Of a stretch of 64,000 bases of DNA, positions 40,263-49,338 are shown in pieces. A model generated the notes under the pieces. That model was not told where the DNA came from and searched no databases. It worked only from the letters and a program-made list of their open reading frames with translations. This DNA comes from Amaranthus tricolor. Lineage: Eukaryota > Streptophyta > Magnoliopsida > Caryophyllales > Amaranthaceae. Location of the stretch: positions 25,504,239-25,568,238 of the forward strand of contig NC_080056.1 of the NCBI RefSeq assembly GCF_026212465.1, written 5' to 3'. Position numbers and translations under genes: made by a program. The first letter of the stretch is position 1, and each line of letters opens with the position of its first letter.

Positions 40263-40904
40263 GATGAAAGTCAAAACCATATTTTCTTAAATCATATTTC
40301 TAAGCCATTATAAACTGAAAAACATGATAAGAAAGACAATCAGAATGTTCTTTCAAGATGTTGAAAACAGTTTCAAAACAGAACAGTTAATTGTTATTCA
40401 CAAGTAAGTAAGTGACTAATCATATTACATGCAAATACATGATTATGAAATATTATAAATATGAATAATAATCAAAGCAAAAATTTATCAAATAATCAAT
40501 GATCAATAATCAGCACAAATAATCAATAATCAGAGCAAAAACATCAATATATATAATCAGAACATGAGCACAGAATATGCATCATAAACATGCATCATAA
40601 ACATCTAACAACAAACCATATTTAGCAATTCAACATATCATCTATAATACAATATTAGCAACATAATCATATTTATCAGAGCATCATAAAGATATGTCAA
40701 GTAAAACAATAACGATGTATATGATATGAACATGCATCATGACAAATAAAATAAATCTCCCCCTTTTTGACTTTCATCAAAAAGTAAACATGGAATAAAA
40801 TGTTGGGATTGTGAAAAGTTAACCAAAATATTTGTTTGCCGAAATGTTGAAATTGTTTAGCCATAACAAAATAAAATTGCTCATTAAACAACAACCATCA
40901 AAGA
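40263..40904 (-). other. AT-rich spacer between ORF3 and the PPT
   Basis: 642 bp without a convincing gene. It holds loosely repeated ATAATCAATAATCAG motifs at about 40490-40560, ATGCATCATAAAC repeats near 40575-40605, and a second PPT-like tract at 40755-40768. A 65-codon frame at 40697-40894 has no recognisable features and is probably chance. Confidence 0.6.
40755..40768 (-). other. Extra PPT-like tract
   Basis: In element orientation this reads AAAAAGGGGGAGAT and is preceded by GATGAAAGTC. The PPT itself is preceded by nearly the same leader (GACTTTCATCAAGGGGGAGA), so the longer motif TTTGACTTTCATC plus tract is duplicated within the element rather than arising by chance. Confidence 0.7.
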
Positions 40905-42323
40905 TTACTTTCTAGATCTGGTTTTCCTTCTCTTGGAAGTTCTGCCAGATGAGATAGTATCTGTAACAGTTGGTGGTATGGTCTGAAGTGGAGTTACCAT
41001 GACAATCTCTTCTTCTTTTTTCTCTTTTTCCTTTTCAGGCATCTCCTCAGCCTCTACCTCTTTTTCAGCCTTTACCTCTTCTTGCTCCGCCCCTTTCTCT
41101 TGCTCTGCCTCTTTCTCTTGCTCTGCCTCTTTTTGCTTTTCTTCTGGCTTCTCAAACTCTTGTGGTTCAGCAGTCCCTTCCTGAACAGTCTCCTCCACAA
41201 CCACATCTTCTACAACCATTCCTTTCATTTCTTTCATGAATGTGTCTAACATATATGTTAACATAGACACTTTATCATGCAAATCCAGTAAGGAAGTTTT
41301 AACTTCACCTACCTCTACTTCAAGAGATTGTAGATAAGAAATGGTAGTGTGTTCTTTTAAATGAGGTTCAAGTCTAGAAAGCCATTTACCATGTATCTTT
41401 CTTAAATTATCTTTTTCATCACAGGACAAATTTGAAAACAGATCATTTTTGCCATTTACTTTGAAGATACCAAGAGCAGGAAGACTATCTTTAGACAATG
41501 ACATAGGACCAGAATGATCTACTTCCTCCATATCAGAGAGTAAACCAAAGTGATCAAAGATTAATGTCAGTAGATTAGCATAGGGCAGTGCACAATTTCG
41601 GTTATGTGAGACACAAAACCTCATTGTAGAGAAAATTATTGCAGCAAAATCAACATTTTTCATAGAGGCAATTTTCCACATCAAAATTAAATGAGCATCG
41701 GTTACTAGTTCACAAGAGGAGTTCCTAGAGAAAACGGTTCTGACCAAAACATAATGTAACAGTTTTCCACTAAGATTCAAGGCATTGTGAGTTAATTGTT
41801 TGACAGAGGAGGAATTTGAATATGATTCTAGAAGAAAAAGATCTTTAGCATTTTGCAATGCCAAAATATGTGGAGTTTTATCATCATCAGCATGTGAAAA
41901 TTTCAGCAGGTCATTGATTAGGGTTTTAGAAATCTTAATTTCTTTTCCTTTCATAAAACTTCTTAAAATCTGATTTCCATTTTCTATTATGAAAGATAAA
42001 TTGGAATAGAAGATTCTAACCAATGTAGGGTAAGAGATAAAACCTGGATTGAGTAACAAACCTGGAGTTGATTGAATAAAAGAAGAAATAATCTCAAGGT
42101 CTTCAAATAAAAAGAAGTTGTAATTAAGAACATCAACATATGATAGTGAACGATTTTTAAAGATATCTATCCATCTTCCATATGCTGTATAGTTCTCAAA
42201 CCAATCTTTAGAAACATTTGAAAAATTTACTGGATAGGGAACAGAAGGTGAAATAGGTTCTGTTATAGGCGTAGATGATTCTCCTTTCTCCAACTTAGAA
42301 ATAGACTTTCTTTTGGGTGCCAT
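40905..42323 (-). CDS. Third ORF of the element (so-called env-like position), 472 aa, function unknown
   Basis: An intact ATG-started frame of 472 codons, transcribed in the same direction as gag and pol, 584 bp after the original pol stop. SIRE/Maximus elements often carry an extra ORF here that has been described as env-like. I see neither an N-terminal signal peptide nor a clear membrane span. Residues 1-30 are polar with a PKRK basic patch. About 40-320 form a globular, moderately hydrophobic region resembling the plant transposon-protein-like domain found in some plant retroelements (by impression only). About 330-372 look coiled-coil. About 380-450 are a Glu/Lys-rich tail with EAEQEK repeats, encoded by an 18-bp minisatellite near 41083-41135. 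The C-terminus is strongly basic, with SKRRKTRSRK at 463-472. The basic ends suggest a nuclear or nucleic-acid-binding role more than an envelope. Confidence 0.8.
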   Translation of the reverse strand: MAPKRKSISKLEKGESSTPITEPISPSVPYPVNFSNVSKDWFENYTAYGRWIDIFKNRSLSYVDVLNYNFFLFEDLEIISSFIQSTPGLLLNPGFISYPTLVRIFYSNLSFIIENGNQILRSFMKGKEIKISKTLINDLLKFSHADDDKTPHILALQNAKDLFLLESYSNSSSVKQLTHNALNLSGKLLHYVLVRTVFSRNSSCELVTDAHLILMWKIASMKNVDFAAIIFSTMRFCVSHNRNCALPYANLLTLIFDHFGLLSDMEEVDHSGPMSLSKDSLPALGIFKVNGKNDLFSNLSCDEKDNLRKIHGKWLSRLEPHLKEHTTISYLQSLEVEVGEVKTSLLDLHDKVSMLTYMLDTFMKEMKGMVVEDVVVEETVQEGTAEPQEFEKPEEKQKEAEQEKEAEQEKGAEQEEVKAEKEVEAEEMPEKEKEKKEEEIVMVTPLQTIPPTVTDTISSGRTSKRRKTRSRK

Positions 42324-42804
42324 GAAAACAGTCTTTTGAAAGCTTTGAAGAGGATGAATGAAGATGACGGTTTTGATAAGAAAATCAGAAGAAGTTGATG
42401 TGAGGGAAACAGAAATGCACTTCTCTTTCTATTAAAGGGAATTAGTACAATGCATGTATACTAGCATTGAATTGATTTGACAATTCAAGAGGAATGCAAA
42501 AAGTTTGTAATTGACCGGTTAGTGTGAATGCAATTGATATTTGATTTGTGAATATAATTATATTCAAACCAAATTCATGAACAATATTTTAATGCATGGA
42601 CTTTTAAAATAAAATTTAGGCAAACAATTTTTATTTTTTTTTAAAAATAATTAAATATCCTTTATTGATTAAAGGTATTTAATCGTAAATCCCATTTTAA
42701 TATAAAACAAATAATTTTCAAGAAATTGAAATCAAATTTTCAATTCTCAAATTCATGCATAAACATACATATATTATCAATCAAACATGTAAATACAATG
42801 TAAT

Positions 42805-42816
42805 GCTCCCCCTTAA
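42805..42816 (-). other. Extra PPT-like tract in the pol-ORF3 spacer
   Basis: Reads TTAAGGGGGAGC in element orientation. It shares the core AAGGGGGAG with the functional PPT and with the tracts at 40755 and 42895. Confidence 0.65.
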
Positions 42817-42894
42817 CACATACTTAGTATTAAGTAACAATTTATGTTTAACAACTTAACTGATTTATTAAAAATACCGTTATTCTTCGTGATT

Positions 42895-42906
42895 ACTCCC
42901 CCTTAA
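42895..42906 (-). other. Extra PPT-like tract just after the pol stop
   Basis: Reads TTAAGGGGGAGT in element orientation, beginning one base after the original TGA stop of pol. Its core is identical to the functional PPT at 40252-40262. Confidence 0.7.
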
Positions 42907-42907
42907 T

Positions 42908-45900
42908 TCATGCAACATCATTTAGCATGCCAAGTTCCATACGTATATAGGCAAAACGTTCAGCACTCAAAGGTTTTGTAAATATATCCGCTAACTGATT
43001 TTTCAGTAGGTATAAAGGATAAAGAAATGTTACCTTTTTCAGCATGATCTCTAATGAAATGGTGACGTACCTCAATGTGTTTAGTACGAGAATGTTGAAC
43101 AGGATTCTTAGTAATACAAATAGCACTTGTATTATCACATTTTATTGGAATGCCTTTGAGATCAATTCCAAGATCTCGAAGTTGTTGAGCGATCCATAAA
43201 ATTTGAGAGCAACAAGCACCTGCGGCTATGTATTCAGCTTCAGCTGTAGATAAAGCAACTGAATTTTGACTTTTAGAATACCATGAAATTAATGAATTTC
43301 CTAAGAATTGACACGATCCTGAAGTACTTTTTCTATCAACCTTGTATCCAGCATAATCAGCATCTCTACAAGTCTTTTGATCAACGCTCTTTCCACTAAA
43401 ATCTTGATCTAGACTTAATGTTGAACTCATAGGTGTATTAGCGTCTCTACATTGATCCATATTGTACTTCTTTAGAAAATCTCTAACATATTTACTTTGA
43501 CAAATAAATATGCCATCTTTCTTTTGCTTTATTTGTAGTCCAAGAAAGAATGTTAAATCTCCCATCATGCTCATTTCAAATTCCTTGCACATAATCTCAG
43601 AAAATTCCTTGCACAAAGAATCATTAGTAGCTCCAAACAAAATATCATCAACATATACTTGAACAATAAGAATATCTTTTCCTTTCGTTTTAATGAAAAG
43701 TGTTTTATCAATTTTTCCTCGTTGAAATTCATTTTCAAGTAAATGCGAGCTAAATCTGTCATACCAAGCTCTTGGAGCTTGTTTCAAGCCATATAGCGCT
43801 TTGTTTAGTTTGAAAACATGATTAGGTAAATCAGATTTTTCAAAACCTGGAGGTTGTTTAACATACACTTCCTCTTGTAAATATCCATTTAGGAAAGCAC
43901 ATTTAACATCCATTTGATAAAGTTTAATATTCATATAAGAAGCAAAAGCAAGCATAATACGGATAGATTCTAACCTTGCAACTGGTGCAAAAGTTTCATC
44001 ATAATCTATACCTTCTTCTTGATTATATCCTTGAGCTACCAATCTTGCTTTATTCCTTACAATGTCTCCATCCTCATTGAGTTTATTGCGAAAGACCCAT
44101 CTAGTTCCAATAATAGTACGATCTAGAGGTCTTTCAACTAGATTCCAAACTTTGTTTCTTTCAAATTCATTCAATTCATTTTGCATAGCAATGATCCACT
44201 CTGGTTCTTTTAATGCTTCTTTAACATCCTTTGGTTCTATTAGAGAAACAAAAGCAGAAAATGCACATAAATTTTTAAGAGAGGATCGAGTTTGCGTACC
44301 TTTGTTTGGATTACTTATAATATTTTCTGGAGGATGTTGAGATGACATTCTAATTCTTCTTCGTAGTATGGATGGTGATGGTGTGTTTTCATTCAAAGAA
44401 TTTATACTTACTTCATTCGAGGAATTTTTAATTGGAGTATCAAAAGCAGTATGTTCAGGAACTGTTTCAAGTTCTTGAGGTTGGGTCTCAAGATCAGACT
44501 GTGAGTCTTCAATGTTTACAATCTGTTTTCCTTTATCATCATCAAGACTTTGTATGGTATCCTGCATGTTATTCCTTTTAGCAGCACTAATATTATTATC
44601 ATCCAGTTCGTCATCACTCAAATCATCAAAGTGTTTATTAAGGTTTAACTCTTTAAATCCTTCACTTAATGTTCCATTCTCGGATTCATCAAAAACAACA
44701 TGTATACTTTCTTCAACTATACCTGTACGTTTGTTTAGCACTCTATAAGCTTTACTGTTCAAGGAGTATCCAAGGAATATACCTTCATCACTTCTAGCAT
44801 CAAATTTACCTAGATTATCTTTACCATTATTATGAATAAAACATTTACAGCCAAATGGTCTAAGGTATGCTATATTCGGTTTTCTTCCTTTGAATAACTC
44901 ATAAGGGGTTTTCTTAAGTATGGGTCTTATAAGACATCTATTCAAGACATAATTAGCTGTGTTAACAGCCTCAGCCCAATAGTGTTTAGCTAATCCATTT
45001 TCAATAAGCATCGTTCTAGCCATCTCTTCTAAGGTTCGATTTTTCCTTTCAACCACACCGTTTTGTTGGGGTGTCCTAGGAGCTGAAAAGTTATGGGTTA
45101 TTCCATATTTTTCACAAAAGGAATCAAAGCCTAATTGATCAAACTCTCTCCCATGGTCACTTCTAATCGAAACTATTGGAAGGTTCAGTTGAGTCTGCAT
45201 CTCTTTACAACGTCTTGAGAACGGTTTCAAGGCTTCACTTTTATCCTTCAAAAAATCAACCCACGTAAATCTAGAATAATCATCAACTGTAACTAAGATG
45301 TAAGATTTACCTCTTATGCTCCGCACACGCATTGGTCCACATAAATCAATATGTAAGAGTTCACATGGTCTAGATGTACTTACCATTTTCTTCGGTTTGA
45401 ATGAACTTCTTACTTGTTTACCTTTAATGCATGCGTCACAAGCAGGACTTTGTTTATAGTCAAGAGCTGGAAGTCCCTTAACTAAATCTTTACTTACCAA
45501 CTCATGCATGGTGTGAGTATTAATATGACCAAGACGTCTATGCCATAGATTTGGATTATCCGTAATAGCTTTCAAACACTTGAAATTCTCAGCTGCAATT
45601 TCGTTAGTATGCAAGGCATAAACATTATCATGTCTAAGGGCAGTAATGAAAGTATCACCGGTATTAGGATTTTTAACAATACATTTTTCTTTATCAAATA
45701 TCACTTCATTACCTTTATCACATAGTTGAGACACACTTAGCAAATTAAATTTTAGACCTTCAACTAAATAAACATTGTCAATAGTTTTAGATGGATTCTT
45801 ACCGATTTTACCAATGCCTAAAATTTTGCATTTACCTTTATCTCCTAAGGTGATCGAGCCATTGCATTTTTCTTTTATTTCAGAAAATAAAGAACTTTTA

Positions 45901-45950
45901 CCACTCATATGTCTCAAGCATCCACTATCTAAAATCCATTTCTGTTTATC
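42908..45950 (-). pseudogene. pol: Copia pol polyprotein (protease-integrase-RT-RNase H), internally deleted and frameshifted
   Basis: Residues are counted from the TTG codon at 45917; the frame opens 11 codons earlier, after a TAG at 45951-45953. Protease: the DSG active site is encoded just upstream of residue 1, in [13 protein letters not shown]. Integrase: zinc motif H126, H131, C160, C163, and catalytic D191, D254, E290 (the last two 35 residues apart). Reverse transcriptase: about 570-815, with D670 in [12 protein letters not shown] and the YVDD box at 755-758. RNase H: D852/D854, E893/E895 and D928 are present. Two lesions are visible. Between about residues 849 and 850 (near 43370) an estimated 75-85 residues of the link between reverse transcriptase and RNase H are missing. 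In the T5 run at 42999-43003 an extra base shifts the frame, so translation stops at 42960 and not at the family-like end at 42908. The enzyme is probably inactive. Confidence 0.93.
42999..43003 (-). other. Frameshift in a homopolymer near the pol C-terminus
   Basis: The pol frame runs through FIPTEK and then reads [12 protein letters not shown] before a stop. One base over, the frame gives [17 protein letters not shown] and ends in LNDVA, the usual kind of copia RNase H tail. The switch falls in a run of five T on the plus strand. It could be a real mutation or a homopolymer sequencing error. Confidence 0.85.
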
Positions 45951-46026
45951 CTACAAAACAAAATAACCTTTCTCAACCTAACTAGACTATTCAAGTGACA
46001 AATTTGGGATCTTATTTAGGATAGAC
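45951..46026 (-). other. Gag-pol junction: candidate 76-nt intron or decayed coding stretch
   Basis: The gag frame closes at 46012-46014 and the pol frame is closed upstream by TAG at 45951-45953, so the two frames do not overlap. The interval 46026 to 45951 starts ATG|GTCTAT and ends TTTTGTTTTGTAG|GATAAA. It has GT-AG borders, a T-rich acceptor and a length near the lower limit for plant introns. Its removal would leave gag and pol in one frame. The alternative is decay of a continuous frame: DPKFVT in the gag frame and KGYFVL just before the TAG look like coding remnants, and TAG could be a former CAG. Confidence 0.5.
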
Positions 46027-47769
46027 CATGTTAGGTGGTCTTGTTCCTTTAGGAACCCATATTTGTTTTACCTGTCCACGTAATTCATAAGGAAAGGAAT
46101 TTTCAATGATATGCTTGTCTTTACGTCTGTATGGACATGCAATTCTAATGTGTCCCTTTTTGCAACAAAAGGTGCAAGTAGGTGTACGTTTAGATTTGTA
46201 TGCACTTTTAACAAATGTGGTATTTTTCTTATAATTATATGAAACATTGTTATAACCTATACCACGTTTATCATTAGATGGTTTTTGACTCTTAAGCATT
46301 TTTGTGAATTTTGATTCGGATTCATTAAGCTTGGTTAATGCTTGTAGATTTTTCTCAGACTCTTGCTTCAAAGCTTTGAGTCTGGCTTCAAGTTCATTGT
46401 TCTCATTCTTAAGGTCAATAAGCTGCTTGGTCTGGTTGAGATTCTGTTGTTTCAAGACTTTGACAGTCTTTTCAAGTTTAATTATTTCAACTCTTTGCGA
46501 TTCATTTTTAGTCAAGATTTGTTCACAACCTTCAGCATAATGACGTACCCTATTCTCTAAGGTATCTTTCTCATCTTTTAAGATCTTTTCTATTTGAAAC
46601 ATGTTAAGAAGTGTTGTAATTAATTCATCCTTGGTGCAAGTGTTAAGAAAGACACGTACCTCTTCATGGTTTTGATCTATATCATCATTTTCATCATTAT
46701 TAGCCATAAGACATACATGAGCTTGTCCATCTTCACTTTCAGATTCGGATGATACTTCAGAATCACTCCAAGTTGCAACCATCGCTTGTTTCTTCTTGTT
46801 TTTCTTGTATGATTCTCTTTTCTTCTTGGGGCACTCTTTGACAAGATGTTCTGTAGATCCACACTCAAAACAAGCAAGTTTGTTAGTCTTAAAATTCGAT
46901 TTAGAGTTAGAAGACTTACCTTTATTTCTGGATTTGAATTTCTTAAATCTCTTTCGCATCTTCATAATTCCTTCAAGACCTTTAGTGATCAGTGCAAATG
47001 GATCTTCTTCATCATCGCTTTCTTCATCATCACTAGCAGATTCATGATGATTCTTAGCTTTTAAAGCAAGATTTTTCATAGAAGGTATTACATCATTTTC
47101 TCCATCATCATGTAGGGTAAGTTCATGTGTTGTGAGTTTTCCAAGGAGGTCGTCAAGGGATAGAACTCTCAGGTCTTGAGCTTCCTCAATGGCGGTGACT
47201 TTTGGACCCCATTTGGATCTTGGAAGACATCTCAAGATCTTCTGGACTTTTTCTGCATTAGTAAAAGTTTTACCAAGAGAATTCAAACTGTTAGTAATCA
47301 AAGTAAAACGAGTAAACATTTCATTAATATTCTCATCCTTTTTCATTTTGAACATTTCGTATTGATGCATGAGAATGTTGATCTTCGTTTCCTTTACTTG
47401 ACTTGTTCCTTCGTATGTCACAACCAGCTTATCCCATATCTCTTTAGCACTTGTACATGAAGAAACACGATTAAACTCAGTACCATTCAAAGCACAACAT
47501 AATTGATTCATTGCCCTATAGTTTTTGGAAACCCATTCCAAATCTGTTTGTGAATATTCAGATTCGGACTTTTGTACATCATTTCCTTGAGCGTCCTTTT
47601 TCATGGGTACCTTAGGTCCTTTAGTTATGATCTCCCAAAGTTCCATATCTTGATCAATCACAAACATTTTCATCAAGGTTTTCCAATGTGAGAAATTTGT
47701 ACCGCAAAACAGTGGTGGTCTTGAACACGAACGTCCTTGTGCGAACAACCCTTCTCCTATTGGATCCAT
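46012..47769 (-). CDS. gag: Copia Gag (capsid-nucleocapsid) with two zinc knuckles, 585 aa
   Basis: Encodes the structural protein that packages element RNA into cytoplasmic virus-like particles. I start it at the ATG at 47767-47769, 46 bp inside the 5' LTR boundary. A GTG codon just before it also extends the frame but is less likely. Residues about 15-215 match the copia-type Gag polypeptide domain (RPPLFCGTNFSHWKTLMKMF at 18-37, then an all-helical region). An acidic patch (245-256) precedes a basic patch (271-295) and zinc knuckle 1 (C300, C303, H308, C313). About 375-490 form a long predicted coiled coil. Zinc knuckle 2 is C532, C535, H540, C545. The C-terminus KQIWVPKGTRPPNMVYPK resembles the linker that leads into protease in related polyproteins. 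The frame is intact. It is separated from pol by stops. Confidence 0.92.
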   Translation of the reverse strand: MDPIGEGLFAQGRSCSRPPLFCGTNFSHWKTLMKMFVIDQDMELWEIITKGPKVPMKKDAQGNDVQKSESEYSQTDLEWVSKNYRAMNQLCCALNGTEFNRVSSCTSAKEIWDKLVVTYEGTSQVKETKINILMHQYEMFKMKKDENINEMFTRFTLITNSLNSLGKTFTNAEKVQKILRCLPRSKWGPKVTAIEEAQDLRVLSLDDLLGKLTTHELTLHDDGENDVIPSMKNLALKAKNHHESASDDEESDDEEDPFALITKGLEGIMKMRKRFKKFKSRNKGKSSNSKSNFKTNKLACFECGSTEHLVKECPKKKRESYKKNKKKQAMVATWSDSEVSSESESEDGQAHVCLMANNDENDDIDQNHEEVRVFLNTCTKDELITTLLNMFQIEKILKDEKDTLENRVRHYAEGCEQILTKNESQRVEIIKLEKTVKVLKQQNLNQTKQLIDLKNENNELEARLKALKQESEKNLQALTKLNESESKFTKMLKSQKPSNDKRGIGYNNVSYNYKKNTTFVKSAYKSKRTPTCTFCCKKGHIRIACPYRRKDKHIIENSFPYELRGQVKQIWVPKGTRPPNMVYPK

Positions 47770-47800
47770 CACAAGATATTACTCTTTTTATGTGACACTA

Positions 47801-47813
47801 GGCTCTGATACCA
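47801..47813 (-). other. Primer-binding site for initiator tRNA-Met
   Basis: TGGTATCAGAGCC in element orientation, two bases downstream of the 5' LTR. It is complementary to the 3' end of plant initiator methionyl tRNA, the standard minus-strand primer of copia elements. Confidence 0.96.
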
Positions 47814-47815
47814 AA

Positions 47816-49333
47816 TGAAAGTTAATAGGAGGTTGAATACTCTCTAGAGGGGGGGGGGGGTGAATAGAGAGTATGGGCTTTTAAAAATTTCGGTCAGAAT
47901 GTTTTCTCAAGAGTTTGAGGGAGTCTGTCAAAACTAGTTTCTGGAACAGTTTTATGCAATTCGTAAACAATAACGTATGTGCGGAAGATAAACTATAAAG
48001 TATAACACACGATATGTTAACGAGGTTCGGTTCTAAACAACCTACTCCCCGCCTATGGGTTCTCTTCCAACCCGTAGGATTTAAACGCCTTTTATTAATC
48101 CGACTTTAATACAATCAAGAAGATCTCACTATCTCCTCTCACCACGTTCTTCCCCTTGAAGAACCGTATTACAAGTCCCTTTAATAAAAGCAAAATCCCA
48201 AATCTCACAATAGAGATTCACAAGTTGAACACTTTAAAAAGTATTCTCAATTAGGCGTATTGATTTTAATCTAACTCTTTTAAACTCTAAAGTCCTATTA
48301 CAATTGTAAGAGTTAGACGAATTAAGGATTACAACACTTAGAGAATTTCTCAAAAACTTAAGCCAAGAGAGAAAGAATAAGAATAAGAGCGTAGGTATAT
48401 CCTCAATTCTGAAATGAAGCCTCATATATATAGTGTTACGCCTCAACACCTTTAGCAAAAACAAGAAGGCTCCTTGTCCGTTAATTTCTGATGACTTGGT
48501 CAATCAGCGCCTGTCTCAAGATCTTGAACTATATCTTCAAACTGATGTGTACTGACAGCTAAAATAATTTCGTCATTGTGTGCTGTAATTTGTCTTTAAT
48601 ATCCAATGCTAAGCTGCCACGTTAGTACTTATACAAGATATTGAACACTTAAGCACAAACCAGAAATCATCAATAATCAAATCCAAATTAATTTTTTTTC
48701 AAATTAAATTCTATATTTGAGATAGCCGTAAATAGTCATTTCTATTTTTAGTATTAATTCAAATAAAATCATATTAATAGAAAATACTATTGTTAGCATA
48801 TTGAATACTTCATCAACAAATATATCCGCGTAGATAATAAGTAAAATTCGTGTACTTAGACTATATTTATTTACCAAATTAAATCAATCAAATATTTAAA
48901 AACAATTTTAAATATTCAAACGTTTATTATTGAAACGTGTAATAAACCTTTATCCTTAATTTCGAATAACAGCAAGGACCTTATCCTATTAAAATATTTC
49001 AAATATAATTTTAAGGAACCTTAACCTATTAAAATATTTCAAATGTTATTACGGAATTAATCAGGTTATGAATATAATAATCCTTCAAGACTTTGAAACT
49101 TATCTCAAGTCTTAAAATCAACTTAAGCTCTTAAATCATAATTCAGCGTTTTAGAACTTAAATGCATATAACACTTATCAAACATATAACAAATATGATT
49201 TTGGACTTACTTAAACTTTAAGATAATATGTGTTTTGAATTATCATCATTAAATTTAATTCATCTTATCATTATTAAAGAGAATTGAGTCTTCAATTTCC
49301 CCTTTAACAACATATAAGAGAATTGAGTCTTCA
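47816..49333 (-). repeat. 5' LTR (1518 bp)
   Basis: The right-hand repeat on the plus strand and the 5' LTR in element orientation. It carries the promoter used for the genomic RNA. It differs from the 3' LTR at three substitutions that I could see and in the G-run at about 47849-47860 (12 G, no C). In element orientation its first bases, TGAAGACTCAATTCTCT, recur 39 bp later after an internal purine tract (see findings). Confidence 0.95.
48424..48432 (-). promoter_or_regulatory. LTR TATA box
   Basis: CTATATATATGAGG in element orientation is a good plant TATA box. Transcription would start about 30 bp further on, near 48390-48400, dividing the LTR into about 0.9 kb U3 and about 0.6 kb R-U5. 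The identical sequence lies in the 3' LTR at 39342-39350. Confidence 0.65.
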
Positions 49334-49338
49334 GTATA
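49334..49338. repeat. Target-site duplication, right copy (GTATA)
   Basis: Directly follows the LTR terminus CTTCA and is identical to 38728-38732. The satellite monomer resumes here in the same register in which it was interrupted. Confidence 0.95.

Larger units (their letters stand above)
42324..42907 (-). other. Spacer between pol and ORF3 with two PPT-like tracts
   Basis: 584 bp of AT-rich DNA with no recognisable gene. Its pol-side end has two G-rich purine tracts, listed separately. It is the likely 5' leader of any transcript used to express ORF3, but no promoter or splice site is evident. Confidence 0.6.
38733..49333 (-). mobile_element. Ty1/copia LTR retrotransposon, SIRE/Maximus-like, 10.6 kb, nested in satellite
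   Basis: A complete insertion of 10,601 bp with two LTRs of 1519 and 1518 bp, a 5-bp GTATA target-site duplication, an initiator-Met tRNA primer site, gag, pol in the copia order (protease, integrase, reverse transcriptase, RNase H), an extra ORF after pol and a polypurine tract. All coding is on the minus strand. Large size, long LTRs, a long two-knuckle Gag, an additional 3' ORF and repeated AAGGGGGAG tracts after pol are characteristics of the SIRE/Maximus lineage; that placement is by features, not by a tree. The copy cannot be autonomous because pol has lost a segment and is frameshifted, and gag and pol are separated by stops. LTR near-identity makes it young. Confidence 0.97.

Noticed and set aside
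40697..40894. 65-codon frame between ORF3 and the PPT
   Set aside because: No domain, low-complexity AT-rich sequence, partly made of the PPT-like motif; likely chance.
43571..43762. 63-codon minus-strand frame overlapping the reverse transcriptase region, and 46677-46877 overlapping gag
   Set aside because: Alternative frames within well-supported pol and gag domains.
40999..47460. Plus-strand frames opposite gag, pol and ORF3 (Ser/Phe/Leu-rich)
   Set aside because: Shadow frames of the minus-strand coding regions; the biased composition is the complement of Glu/Lys-rich or similar codons.
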